DNA from: Dehalococcoidales bacterium
Lineage (GTDB): Bacteria > Chloroflexota > Dehalococcoidia > Dehalococcoidales > UBA1222
DNA: 41,193 nt
Direction: 5' to 3'
Assembly (NCBI GenBank): GCA_016286345.1
Contig: JAEESL010000008.1
Coordinates: 1 to 41,193, forward strand
Shown: one piece after another, positions 28,411-37,652 of the stretch
Layout of the letters: every line of letters begins with the position of its first letter
How positions within the stretch are numbered: position 1 is the stretch's first letter
Notes under the pieces: generated by a model
Told to the model about the DNA's origin: nothing
The model's database searches: none
What the model saw: the letters and a program-made list of their open reading frames with translations, nothing else
Made by a program: the position numbers and the translations under genes

Positions 28411-29610
28411 ATGAATGCAGCAAAGAATTTGCACAGATTAATGGCAGTTTTGGTTTTGTTGGGAATCAATATTACAGTCCTGGCCGTCTGCAGTTGTAAA
28501 TCGTCACCTGAGGTGTCCGATTGCGGCTTGATCCATGAACCGGAATTCGGAGGCGTATATATCACAAATACGATAGATGAATTCAATGACCTCGGTTTTG
28601 CTTACGGGGACAGTGTAACAGTGTCCTTCTCTAATGGATATGTACTGGAAGACCTTCCTTACTATAACGGCTATTACACGCAGAACGGTGAGCCTCTTCT
28701 TGTTGCCTATCCTGGATATGATTATATCAAGGCGGCTATCAATAACGGTGCCGATCTCTGGACCGTTGCCGGCCTTAAAGATGATTCGACCGCCACGATC
28801 ACTCTTTTCAAGCGTGGAAAATATGCAGATACTCAGGATGCGCGAAACCTTCATTACGAGGATGACAGGTCCCAGTATGAAAGTGATGAAATGTTTGCCA
28901 ACTTCAGAAGTATCAGCGTTGGCAACCTGAGTGAAAACATTCTTTTTCGCTCGGCTTCACCATGCGACAACCAGCATAACAGAGCCCCTTATGTTGATAA
29001 GCTGATTGCCAATGCCGGTGTAGGGTTTATCGTGGATCTGGCCGATACCGACGAGAAGCTCCAGGGTTATATCGCCAAAGAGGGATTTGATTCTCCTTAT
29101 TTTCTTTCCCTGTATAAAGATAAAAAAATAATTCCATTGGCGATGAATATGAATTTCGATTCTGTAAAGCTCGGGGGCGTTGTAAAGGAAATACTGATAG
29201 AGATGCCTTTGAATTTAGAGTCCCCGGAATTCCGCGGTAAGGTTGCCAGAGGTATGACGGCTATTCTTGAAAATGACGGTCCATATCTGATCCATTGCAC
29301 GGAAGGAAAAGACAGGACAGGCTTTGTATGTATGTTGCTGGAAGCCCTTTGCGGTGCGAATTACAGCGAGATCGTAGATGACTATATGATCACCTACTAC
29401 AACTATTATGAGTTCACAGAGAAGTCCGATAAAGCCAAATATGACATTATCGTCAAGGATGTTCTGGATCCGATGATCCGCAGTATGGTAGGGGATAGCA
29501 CAGTAGATATCAAATCGGCAGATCTGTCTGGATATGCCCGTTCTTACCTGCAGAGATCTGGAATGAAAAATGATGCAATAAATGCTCTGATAGAAAAACT
29601 GACAAAATAG
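28411..29610 (+). CDS. Secreted/lipoprotein tyrosine phosphatase with an N-terminal beta-rich domain resembling the SAM hydroxide adenosyltransferase C-terminal domain
   Basis: N-terminal hydrophobic signal; C-terminal HCTEGKDRTGFVCMLLEALCG (CX5R); N-terminal FAYGDSVTVSFSNGYVLEDLPYYNGYYTQNGEPLLVAYPGYDYIKAAINNG. Confidence 0.8.
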   Translation: MNAAKNLHRLMAVLVLLGINITVLAVCSCKSSPEVSDCGLIHEPEFGGVYITNTIDEFNDLGFAYGDSVTVSFSNGYVLEDLPYYNGYYTQNGEPLLVAYPGYDYIKAAINNGADLWTVAGLKDDSTATITLFKRGKYADTQDARNLHYEDDRSQYESDEMFANFRSISVGNLSENILFRSASPCDNQHNRAPYVDKLIANAGVGFIVDLADTDEKLQGYIAKEGFDSPYFLSLYKDKKIIPLAMNMNFDSVKLGGVVKEILIEMPLNLESPEFRGKVARGMTAILENDGPYLIHCTEGKDRTGFVCMLLEALCGANYSEIVDDYMITYYNYYEFTEKSDKAKYDIIVKDVLDPMIRSMVGDSTVDIKSADLSGYARSYLQRSGMKNDAINALIEKLTK

Positions 29611-29655
29611 AATCTGAGATATTTCAGATTCACTGCGAAAAGCAATGCTGATACA

Positions 29656-29695
29656 AATAAACTGATAATGCCCGGCCGGGCATTATCAGTTTATT
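29656..29695. terminator. 40-bp perfect palindrome, probable terminator
   Basis: AATAAACTGATAATGCCCGG|CCGGGCATTATCAGTTTATT, followed by CTTTT. Confidence 0.75.
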
Positions 29696-29776
29696 CTTTT
29701 GCTGTTTAAAAAATCATATTGATCTGCAGGAGTATCATCAATCAATTCTATTTATCAATATATTTTTTATTAAAGT

Positions 29777-31027
29777 TCAACTGATGTTTCCGATTTCCTT
29801 TTCAACCTCATCGATGGAAAGACCTTTTTCGCTGGCAATTCGTCTTATGTCGTCATATTCCCACTTGATGTGTTTTGCACCATATCCATAAGCTTTTTTT
29901 CTGCGGATTGTCCCGAGAGGAGTCTCAACGTTTTCAATATCCCGCTGGAGGATATAACGCTGCATTTTCTGTTCACGGATTCCGATTGTAGTCGTGTGCT
30001 TGAAAATGATGCGGATAATAGTTTCTTTGTCGGATTCACGGCACATGACCCTGAGAAGGATCCCGGGACGATTCTTTTTCATATTGATCGGCAGAGTATA
30101 AACATCCAGTGCGCCGGCATCAAATAGCCGTTCCATGGCAAAACCGGCTTTCTCACCGGTCATATCATCCATATTGCAGGATAATTCAATGATCTCGTCG
30201 CCACTGTTGGTTGTTTCACCGATCATGGCGCGGACACAGTTGGCAATTTCAAAGTCTTTCCTGCCCATTCCGTATCCGATGGCAGAGACAGTCATTACAG
30301 GCATATCTCCGAATTTAGTTACAAAATGCTTGAGCAGTGCTGCACCTGTCGGGGTGCAAAGCTCTCCCTGGATGCTGCTACTGTACATAGGTACGTCTTT
30401 AAGAATATATGCAGTTGCAGGTGCGGGAACAGGGAGGATACCGTGCGCACAATGAACGTGACCACTCCCGACATGTACGGGAGATGCGATCACAGAGTCA
30501 GGTGACAGCTCGTTCATCAGCATGCAGACTGCCGTTACATCAGCAATGGCATCCATGGTTCCGACCTCATGGAAATGGATCTCTGTGACGGGAACTCCAT
30601 GGGCTGAGCTTTCAGCTTCCGCTATCAGACCGTATACAGCCATGACGTCCTTTTTAACTTTTTCAGGAAGATCAAGATGATCACAGACGATATGTTCGAT
30701 ATCGTGCAGGCTGCTGTGTGAATGACTGTGTTCATGGTCGTGGTGATGTTCGTGTTCATGTTCATGGTCGTGATGATGGTCGTGTTCATGGTCATGATGA
30801 TGGTGATGATCCAGACTTTCTTCTTCCTGTCCGTTTACCTTAACAATCATGTGGGTACCGCGGATTCCGCACTTTTCAGATGTTTCTTTCTCAAAAACGA
30901 CGCCGGGCAGATTAAGAGAGTTTAGTTTTTCCAGAAAAATGTCCTGCTCCGGAAGTAATTCAAGAAGTGCAGCTGCAAGCATATCTCCGGCGGCTCCCAT
31001 TCCGAGATCTAAATACAGTGTTTTCAT
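29777..31027 (-). CDS. larC: Nickel-pincer cofactor biosynthesis protein LarC (single uninterrupted ORF)
   Basis: MKTLYLDLGMGAAGDMLAAAL, His-rich metal-binding stretch, VTEIHFHEVGTMDAIADV; ATG overlaps the larB stop (ATGA). Confidence 0.95.
   Translation of the reverse strand: MKTLYLDLGMGAAGDMLAAALLELLPEQDIFLEKLNSLNLPGVVFEKETSEKCGIRGTHMIVKVNGQEEESLDHHHHHDHEHDHHHDHEHEHEHHHDHEHSHSHSSLHDIEHIVCDHLDLPEKVKKDVMAVYGLIAEAESSAHGVPVTEIHFHEVGTMDAIADVTAVCMLMNELSPDSVIASPVHVGSGHVHCAHGILPVPAPATAYILKDVPMYSSSIQGELCTPTGAALLKHFVTKFGDMPVMTVSAIGYGMGRKDFEIANCVRAMIGETTNSGDEIIELSCNMDDMTGEKAGFAMERLFDAGALDVYTLPINMKKNRPGILLRVMCRESDKETIIRIIFKHTTTIGIREQKMQRYILQRDIENVETPLGTIRRKKAYGYGAKHIKWEYDDIRRIASEKGLSIDEVEKEIGNIS
30715..30815 (-). 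repeat. Imperfect His/Asp/Glu codon repeat inside larC
   Basis: Encodes DHHHHHDHEHDHHHDHEHEHEHHHDHEHSHSHS. Confidence 0.9.
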
Positions 31028-31779
31028 TTTTTTATCTCCATGTGGTTGATTCGGCTTGCGATATATCCGGCACCGAAGCCGTTGTCGATATTTACGACAG
31101 AGACTCCGCTTGCACAGGAATTCAGCATTGAAAGCAGGGCGGAAATACCGCCGAATGACGCTCCGTATCCCACGCTGGTCGGGACGGCGATCACGGGACA
31201 ATCTGCGAGTCCGCCAATCACACTGGCCAATGCTCCTTCCATTCCTGCGATGGCAATAATCACGTTTGCACTCATAATATCTTCGATATGTGACAGAACA
31301 CGGTGCAGCCCTGCAACGCCTACATCATACAGGCGCAGTACATCATTTCCGAATGCTTCTGCGGTAAGAGCTGCTTCTTCGGCTACCGGGATGTCGCTTG
31401 TGCCTCCGGTGGCAACAACGATCCTGCCGTTTCCGTTCTTTTCCGGAAATTCCCCGATCACTCCGATTCTTGCCTGCTCATAGTAGGTGATCTTATGCAC
31501 TTTTGATACTATATCCGCTGCATCAGACGAAAGTCTGGTTATCAGGATCGTCTTCTGTCCGTTTTTCAGCATTACGTCTGATATTCCGATGATCTGTTCA
31601 GGTGTTTTTCCAGCGCCGTAGATTACTTCAGCAACACCCTGACGTACCTTTCGGTGCAGATCCACCTTTGCATAGTTTATTTCCTCAAAAGGTGCTTTTT
31701 TGATATCAAGCAGAGCTTCGTCCACGGACATTTCTCCGCTTTTTACCTTTTCAAGTATTTCCCTTATTTCTTTGTTCAT
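31024..31779 (-). CDS. larB: Nickel-pincer cofactor biosynthesis protein LarB
   Basis: DLHRKVRQGVAEVIYGAGKTPEQI; VATGGTSDIPVAEEAALTAEAFGNDVLRLYDVGVAGLHRVL; PTSVGYGASFGGISALLSMLNSCASGVSVVNIDNGFGAG. Confidence 0.96.
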   Translation of the reverse strand: MNKEIREILEKVKSGEMSVDEALLDIKKAPFEEINYAKVDLHRKVRQGVAEVIYGAGKTPEQIIGISDVMLKNGQKTILITRLSSDAADIVSKVHKITYYEQARIGVIGEFPEKNGNGRIVVATGGTSDIPVAEEAALTAEAFGNDVLRLYDVGVAGLHRVLSHIEDIMSANVIIAIAGMEGALASVIGGLADCPVIAVPTSVGYGASFGGISALLSMLNSCASGVSVVNIDNGFGAGYIASRINHMEIKK

Positions 31780-32522
31780 TCACGAATCTCCAAATCCAGC
31801 GTGATATTTTTGTAATACTGTTTAAATATGTTGATGATCTCTGTTCGATGATCCAGAAGATCCTTCAGCTGAGATCCCGGCAGCTGGATCTTTGCTGTAT
31901 CGCCGATCTTTCTCACACGAAAATTGGAAAACCCCATCCTGGCGAGTTCCGTTTCGGCGCACTCGGTTATATGAAGATCATTTGCCGTTATTTCAGTTCC
32001 GGTCGGGATCCTTGTGGCAAGGCAGGCATAAGAAGGTTTGTTCCAGGTAAAAAGACCGGCTTCATGCGACAGTCTGCGGATATCTTCTTTCGTCAATCCG
32101 CATTCCCTGAGCGGTGATCTGATCGCCAGTTCCTTGGCTGCTTTCATGCCCGGGCGGTCTTCCACATCATCGGATGCATTTGTTCCGTCTATCAGGAGCT
32201 GATAGCCGTCCTGGCGAGCCTGTTCTATTATCAGACCCATGACTCTTCGTTTGCAGAAATAGCATCGGTCCGGGCCGTTGCGTCTGACATCGGCATCTGC
32301 AAGGGCAGAGATACCGATCACTTTCAGCTTTGCACCGAGTTCTGCTGCAAGACGTTTTGCGTCTTCCAGTTCGAACTGAGGCTGAAATTCACCCTTTACA
32401 AAGTATGCTGTAATGTCCTGACCGTATGTGATGCCGGCATACAGAAGATAAGAAGAATCTACTCCGCCTGAAAAGGCAAGTGCAACGCGGGGATTATTCT
32501 GAAAAAATTCCTGTAATATCAT
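31776..32522 (-). CDS. larE: ATP-dependent sulfur transferase LarE
   Basis: VALAFSGGVDSSYLLYA PP-loop; RCYFCKRRVMGLI; DGTNASDDVEDRPGMKAAKEL. Confidence 0.96.
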   Translation of the reverse strand: MILQEFFQNNPRVALAFSGGVDSSYLLYAGITYGQDITAYFVKGEFQPQFELEDAKRLAAELGAKLKVIGISALADADVRRNGPDRCYFCKRRVMGLIIEQARQDGYQLLIDGTNASDDVEDRPGMKAAKELAIRSPLRECGLTKEDIRRLSHEAGLFTWNKPSYACLATRIPTGTEITANDLHITECAETELARMGFSNFRVRKIGDTAKIQLPGSQLKDLLDHRTEIINIFKQYYKNITLDLEIRE

Positions 32523-32679
32523 GCCATGACTCCAAAAATCAAAAGAGACTGCCTCAATCCGTCGGTATCTATTACAAAATAATACAGCGTATAACTACGT
32601 GTCGACTTCAGCTGACATTAGCCAGTTTATTCCGACAATCGAGTAAATATACCATAGAAAAAAATGCACCTCAATGATT

Positions 32680-34056
32680 TTAGGCAATAAACTGTCCCAT
32701 CTTTTCGGCATCTCTCTTTATGGGCATGTAAACAGTGATCAGCATGGTGATGTAGCAGGCAAGCCCGCCGACTGCATCTGAGATCGGTTCAGCCCAGAAT
32801 ATGCCTTCTACGCCGATGAACCTTGGCAGTATAAGCAGGATCGGAAGAAGGATAAAGACCTTCCTGAAGAACGAGAAGAATACTGCCTGTTTGCTCTTTC
32901 CAAGCCCGACGAAAGCATACTGACCTGCCATCTGGAAACTGAGAAATGCATACAGTGCGAAGAAGATCCTGAGCAGTGGAACTGCAACTTTTGAAAGTTC
33001 CGGATCTGAACTGAATATTCCGATAAAGACCTGAGGGAATGCCATAAGCAGTATCTCGATAATGATCGATGCGCTGATGCATACAACTGTAATAAATCTT
33101 ATGCCTGAGCACACACGGTCATAACGCTTAGCCCCGTAGTTGTATGAAAGGAATGGCTGTGCACCGTTTGAGAAACCGCTGATAGGATAGATCGCAATAT
33201 CCTTAATGGAATTTATAACGGTCCCGGCGGTAACGAAGATATCTCCGCCGTAAAGCAGTAATGAGGCATTCATGGCAATAAACACCACCTGGGTGGTGAT
33301 CTTCATTACAAGTTCACTTATGCCAAGACCTGCGATCCTTCCGATAAGTCTGATATTGAGCTTAAAGGATGATGGGTTCAGTCTCAGGCTGGCTTTTTTT
33401 GCGGTGAGAAAACGGAGGACCCAGATACACGAAACGATCTGAGAAATGACAGTTGAAATTGCAGCTCCTTTTACTCCCATATCCAGTGCAAAAATAAACA
33501 CCGGATCCAGTGCGATATTAAGAAGTGCTCCTATTACGACGGTCAGCATGCCGATCTTGGGAAAACCCTGGGCATTAATGAAACCGTTCATTCCAAGGGA
33601 GACCATTGAAAAGAGCAATCCGAAAAGACAGATTGTCAGGTAGTCATTGGCAAACGGAAAAGTCTCTTCGCTGGCTCCAACAAGAAAAAGGACATTATCT
33701 TTAATCAGAAACAGTATGATGCCGACTGTTATTCCGGTCAGTATAAGCATGGCAAACGAATTGCACATGATTATTTCTGCCTGCTTGTCATTCTTTTTAC
33801 CGCGCTCTATGGCAGCCAGAGGCATGCCTCCGAGTCCCCAGAGCAAAGCAAAAGCGGATGCTATCATGATTAGCGGAGCTGCAACACCGACACCGGTAAG
33901 TGCAGTGGTCCCGATATCTCTGATATGTCCTATGTAGATTCGGTCAACAATGTTGTAGAGCGCATTTATTATCTGAGCAAAAACGAGGGGAATAGACAAT
34001 TTGAATATTGTCTTTTTCACACTTCCCTGAGAAAAATCACTCTGTACGTCAAACAT
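32680..34056 (-). CDS. MATE family efflux transporter
   Basis: KTIFKLSIPLVFAQIINALYNIVDRIYIGHI; GFSNGAQPFLSYNYGAKRYDRV. Confidence 0.95.
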   Translation of the reverse strand: MFDVQSDFSQGSVKKTIFKLSIPLVFAQIINALYNIVDRIYIGHIRDIGTTALTGVGVAAPLIMIASAFALLWGLGGMPLAAIERGKKNDKQAEIIMCNSFAMLILTGITVGIILFLIKDNVLFLVGASEETFPFANDYLTICLFGLLFSMVSLGMNGFINAQGFPKIGMLTVVIGALLNIALDPVFIFALDMGVKGAAISTVISQIVSCIWVLRFLTAKKASLRLNPSSFKLNIRLIGRIAGLGISELVMKITTQVVFIAMNASLLLYGGDIFVTAGTVINSIKDIAIYPISGFSNGAQPFLSYNYGAKRYDRVCSGIRFITVVCISASIIIEILLMAFPQVFIGIFSSDPELSKVAVPLLRIFFALYAFLSFQMAGQYAFVGLGKSKQAVFFSFFRKVFILLPILLILPRFIGVEGIFWAEPISDAVGGLACYITMLITVYMPIKRDAEKMGQFIA

Positions 34057-34115
34057 TTTTTTACTGTATTCCGAAGCTGTTTTTTATTTCATCAAGTCTT
34101 GAAATGTATCGGTTA

Positions 34116-34185
34116 TTCTATATACAATTTTGGTATTAATTATGATTGATATCATATATTAATTTTTTAAGAATTGTATATAGAA
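34116..34185. promoter_or_regulatory. Nested AT-rich inverted repeat between divergent MATE and purine permease genes
   Basis: TTCTATATACAATT (34116-34129) / AATTGTATATAGAA (34172-34185), with inner TATGAT...ATCATA. Confidence 0.5.
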
Positions 34186-34325
34186 GTAGTTGGGCTCAAT
34201 TTGTTTCAGACCTTTTAGTTTTTTATGCAGTGATTTGATATTTAATACCTTCGGGACGTGATCTCAGTATTGAAAATTACTGCCTGTGATAAGAACGAAA
34301 AATAATAGAGAGGGGGATTCTTAGG

Positions 34326-35735
34326 TTGGAAAAGTTTTTTAAACTTAAGGAAAACGGAACAACTGTCAGAACTGAATTCTTTGCAGCTTTAACGACCTTC
34401 TTCGCAATGGTCTACATTCTGATTGTTAATGCCAACATGTTCGCCAATCCGTTTGGTGACGGCACAAATGTTCTGGGTGTTTCCTATGGCGCCATCTATA
34501 TCGCTACTGCAATCTCTGCAGTCGTCGGTACTATTTTGGTTGGTTTGCTTGCAAACTTACCGCTGGCAATGGCCTCCGGTATGGGTCTTAATGCATTCTT
34601 CGTCTACACAATGTGTGTTGGTTTTGGCTTCTCCTACGCCAATGCTCTGGTCCTTGTTCTTATCGATGGTATAGTCTTCATTATTTTGACGATCACTGGT
34701 CTGCGACAGATGATCCTTCATGCGATTCCAAAGACTGTCCGTAAAGCAATTCCCGCCGGTATTGGTCTTTTCATTGCATTCCTCGGTCTGCAGAACGCAG
34801 GTATTGTAATCGCCGATTCATCAACAGGTGTTACCCTTGGTTCATTTAACCTTTTGAACCTCACCTGGGGCGATATCATGCCAATGGTCGTAACTCTCCT
34901 TGCATTCTTCGCAATTGCAATCCTTGCTAAGAAAAATGTAAGAGGTTCCGTCTTTATCGGTATGCTTATCGGTATGGCACTCTATTATCTCCTTGGCGTT
35001 ACGATTCCCGGATTCTATGAGAATCTCAACATCTCAGTCTCAAGCCCGTTCGCTGCATTCTCTGATTTCGGAACCCAGGCATTTGCAAAGGTATTCACTG
35101 AAGGCTTTGATTTCTCAGCCTATAGTGCAGCTCATGGTTCTGCCAACCTGATTCTCGTTATCGTAACATCATCTCTTGCATTCATGCTTGTTGATATGTT
35201 TGATACTCTCGGCACCCTTCACGGTGCATGTTCCAGAGGCGGACTTGTAGATGAAAACGGTGAAGTTCTCAATCTCAACAAGGCCATGCTCTCCGATGCT
35301 ATAGCCACCACCACCGGTGCTATCTGCGGTACTTCAACAGTTACCACTTTCGTTGAATCAACATCAGGTATCGCTGAAGGCGGACGAACCGGCCTGACTT
35401 CAGTATTTGCAGGTCTGTTCTTCCTGATCGCAATGTTCTTAAGCCCTATCGCTCAGTTGATCCCTGGCTGTGCAACAGCTGCAGCTCTGATCTATGTCGG
35501 CGTCCTTATGATGCAGTCAATCGGTGAAATCGAATGGGGTAAACTTGATGTTGCAGTTCCTGCATTCATGACCATTGCTTTCATGCCGTTTACTTATAAC
35601 ATTTCATATGGTATCGCCTTCGGCATGTTCGGCTTTGTTGCCATCAGTGCATTTACCGGAAAATTCAAGGATGTAAAGATCGCAACCTGGATCATTGCAA
35701 TTCTTTTCATACTGATGCTTCTGTTGACTCACTAA
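34326..35735 (+). CDS. NCS2 family purine (guanine/hypoxanthine/adenine) permease, AzgA/PbuG type
   Basis: FKLKENGTTVRTEFFAALTTFFAMVYILIVNANMF; GMGLNAFFVYTMC; FDTLGTLHGACSRGGL; TSTVTTFVESTSGIAEGGRTGLTSV; TTG start with SD. Confidence 0.95.
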   Translation: MEKFFKLKENGTTVRTEFFAALTTFFAMVYILIVNANMFANPFGDGTNVLGVSYGAIYIATAISAVVGTILVGLLANLPLAMASGMGLNAFFVYTMCVGFGFSYANALVLVLIDGIVFIILTITGLRQMILHAIPKTVRKAIPAGIGLFIAFLGLQNAGIVIADSSTGVTLGSFNLLNLTWGDIMPMVVTLLAFFAIAILAKKNVRGSVFIGMLIGMALYYLLGVTIPGFYENLNISVSSPFAAFSDFGTQAFAKVFTEGFDFSAYSAAHGSANLILVIVTSSLAFMLVDMFDTLGTLHGACSRGGLVDENGEVLNLNKAMLSDAIATTTGAICGTSTVTTFVESTSGIAEGGRTGLTSVFAGLFFLIAMFLSPIAQLIPGCATAAALIYVGVLMMQSIGEIEWGKLDVAVPAFMTIAFMPFTYNISYGIAFGMFGFVAISAFTGKFKDVKIATWIIAILFILMLLLTH

Positions 35736-35756
35736 TATCTGATCTTTTTAAAATCA

Positions 35757-35790
35757 ATGCTCCTTCCACACACGGGAGGAGCATTTTTTT
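35757..35790 (+). terminator. Rho-independent terminator
   Basis: ATGCTCCTTCC-ACACAC-GGGAGGAGCATTTTTTT. Confidence 0.9.
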
Positions 35791-35866
35791 ATAGAAATTT
35801 ATATAAAGAATCTGCAATTGTTTTATAATTAAACAATCATATTTATGACAGAACAGGGGCTGCTTT

Positions 35867-37573
35867 ATGAGAACACTTCTTAAGAATGGCAGAGTAGTAA
35901 ACGTTTTTATCGACAAGGTCGAAGATGCCGATGTCCTTATACAGGACAATAAGATAATAGGTGTGGACAAGTATTCTGATGTTGATGCCGACAACGTGAT
36001 CGACATAACGGGTAAGTTTGTCTGCCCGAGCTTTATTGATGGACATATCCATATCGAAAGCACCAATATGATGCCTTCCGAGCTGGCTAAGATCTGCATC
36101 AAACACGGTTCAGCTGCTATAGTTGCCGATCCTCACGAGATCGCCAATGTAAGCGGAGCAAAAGGCATTTTGTTCATGCTTGAAGCCAGTAAGAATCTTC
36201 CTATGACTGTCTATATTATGCTTCCGTCATGTGTTCCGGCCACCCCTCTGGATGAAAACGGTGCTGTTCTGACATCAGAGGATCTGAAGCCTCTTTATCA
36301 GCATCCCAGAGTCCTGGGCCTTGCAGAAATGATGAACTACCCCGGATTGCTGTTCGGCGATAAAGATACCATCGCCAAATGTGAGTATGCATCTGAAAAC
36401 AACAAGATCATTAATGGCCATGCACCTCTGCTCTCAGGAAAGAGTCTCGACAAATACCTTTCATACGGAATCAATGATGACCATGAAAGCACATCTCTTC
36501 CCGAAGCTATGGAAAAACTGAAAAAAGGGCAGTGGGTCATGATCAGACAGGGTACTTGCGCGAAGAACCTTGAAGCGCTGCTTCCGCTTTTTGATGAACC
36601 GTTCAACAGACGATGTATCCTGGTCACTGATGACAAACAGCCGGCAGATCTTATGGAAGTCGGACATATCGATTCGATCATCCGTTATGCTTCGGAACTC
36701 GGAAAATCAGTCGTGGTGGGTATCAGAATGGCCACGTTACAGGCTGCCCAGTGTTTCGGGCTGAAATATCAGGGAGCCATTGCACCGGGATATCTTGCGA
36801 ACCTTATTGTTCTCGATGATCTCAACGATGTCAGAATAAGAGACGTATATCATGAGGGCAAGCGGGTAGTCAGAAACGGTGTTATAGAAGACTTTAAGGT
36901 TCCTGAGATCAGTCAGGAATTATGGGATGCAGTTCAAAATACGTTCCATATGAAAGAACTTTCTGCCGCTGATTTCCACGTTGAACCCCAGAATAAACAG
37001 GTCAGAGTTATCAAGGTAGAACCTTATCAGGTCGTTACTGAAGAGTGGATAACTGATCTGGATTTCAGCAAGAACAACGGTATCGATCTTGACCGGGATA
37101 TCCTGAAGCTAGCCGTTTGTGAAAGACATAATAACACCGGCCATATCGGACTGGGGTATATCAACGGCATCACATTGAAAAAAGGAGCCATTGCCGCAAG
37201 TATTGCGCATGATTCCCACAATCTGATAATTATCGGCACCAATGAGGAAGATATGGCCTTAGCAGGCAATCATATCCGGGAGACGCAGGGCGGTACATGT
37301 ATCGTCGCAGACGGAAAAATTCTTGCCGATATGCCGCTTCCCATCGGAGGTCTCATGTCCGATGTCCCGATCGACACTCTGGTTGCGCAGAACAAAGCCC
37401 TCAGACAATGCGCAATGGAACTGGGCGTGAAGACAGATAAGGATAATCTCTACGTCGAACCGTTTATGAGCATGTATTTTGTCAGTCTGTCAGTTATTCC
37501 TAATATCAAGATGCTGACATACGGTCTTATCGATGTAGACAGTCAGAAGCTCCTGCCGTTATTTGTCGACTAA
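35867..37573 (+). CDS. ade: Adenine deaminase
   Basis: FVCPSFIDGHIHIESTNMMPSELAKICIKHGSAAIVADPHEIANVSG; INGHAPLLSGKSL; AGNHIRETQGGTCIV. Confidence 0.96.
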   Translation: MRTLLKNGRVVNVFIDKVEDADVLIQDNKIIGVDKYSDVDADNVIDITGKFVCPSFIDGHIHIESTNMMPSELAKICIKHGSAAIVADPHEIANVSGAKGILFMLEASKNLPMTVYIMLPSCVPATPLDENGAVLTSEDLKPLYQHPRVLGLAEMMNYPGLLFGDKDTIAKCEYASENNKIINGHAPLLSGKSLDKYLSYGINDDHESTSLPEAMEKLKKGQWVMIRQGTCAKNLEALLPLFDEPFNRRCILVTDDKQPADLMEVGHIDSIIRYASELGKSVVVGIRMATLQAAQCFGLKYQGAIAPGYLANLIVLDDLNDVRIRDVYHEGKRVVRNGVIEDFKVPEISQELWDAVQNTFHMKELSAADFHVEPQNKQVRVIKVEPYQVVTEEWITDLDFSKNNGIDLDRDILKLAVCERHNNTGHIGLGYINGITLKKGAIAASIAHDSHNLIIIGTNEEDMALAGNHIRETQGGTCIVADGKILADMPLPIGGLMSDVPIDTLVAQNKALRQCAMELGVKTDKDNLYVEPFMSMYFVSLSVIPNIKMLTYGLIDVDSQKLLPLFVD

Positions 37574-37591
37574 TCTGCGTTTTATAAAAAT

Positions 37592-37631
37592 AAAAATCGC
37601 ATAGAAACAACGGCTTCTATGCGATTTTTTT
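37592..37631. terminator. Terminator between convergent ade and membrane protein gene
   Basis: AAAAATCGCATAGAA-ACAACGGC-TTCTATGCGATTTTTT. Confidence 0.85.
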
Positions 37632-37652
37632 GTTCAATAATGATAATAACTG

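Noticed and set aside
30715-30815. Repeats that could suggest a CRISPR or VNTR array
   Set aside because: No unique spacers; they are codons within larC. No CRISPR array found in the window.
30722-30925. + strand ORF MTVFMVVVMFVFMFMVVMMVVFMVMMMVM... resembling a small membrane protein
   Set aside because: Antisense artefact of the larC His/Asp/Glu codon repeat.
34186-34325. Purine riboswitch before the NCS2 permease
   Set aside because: No conserved TTTCTACC...CCGTAAA loop-loop core visible.
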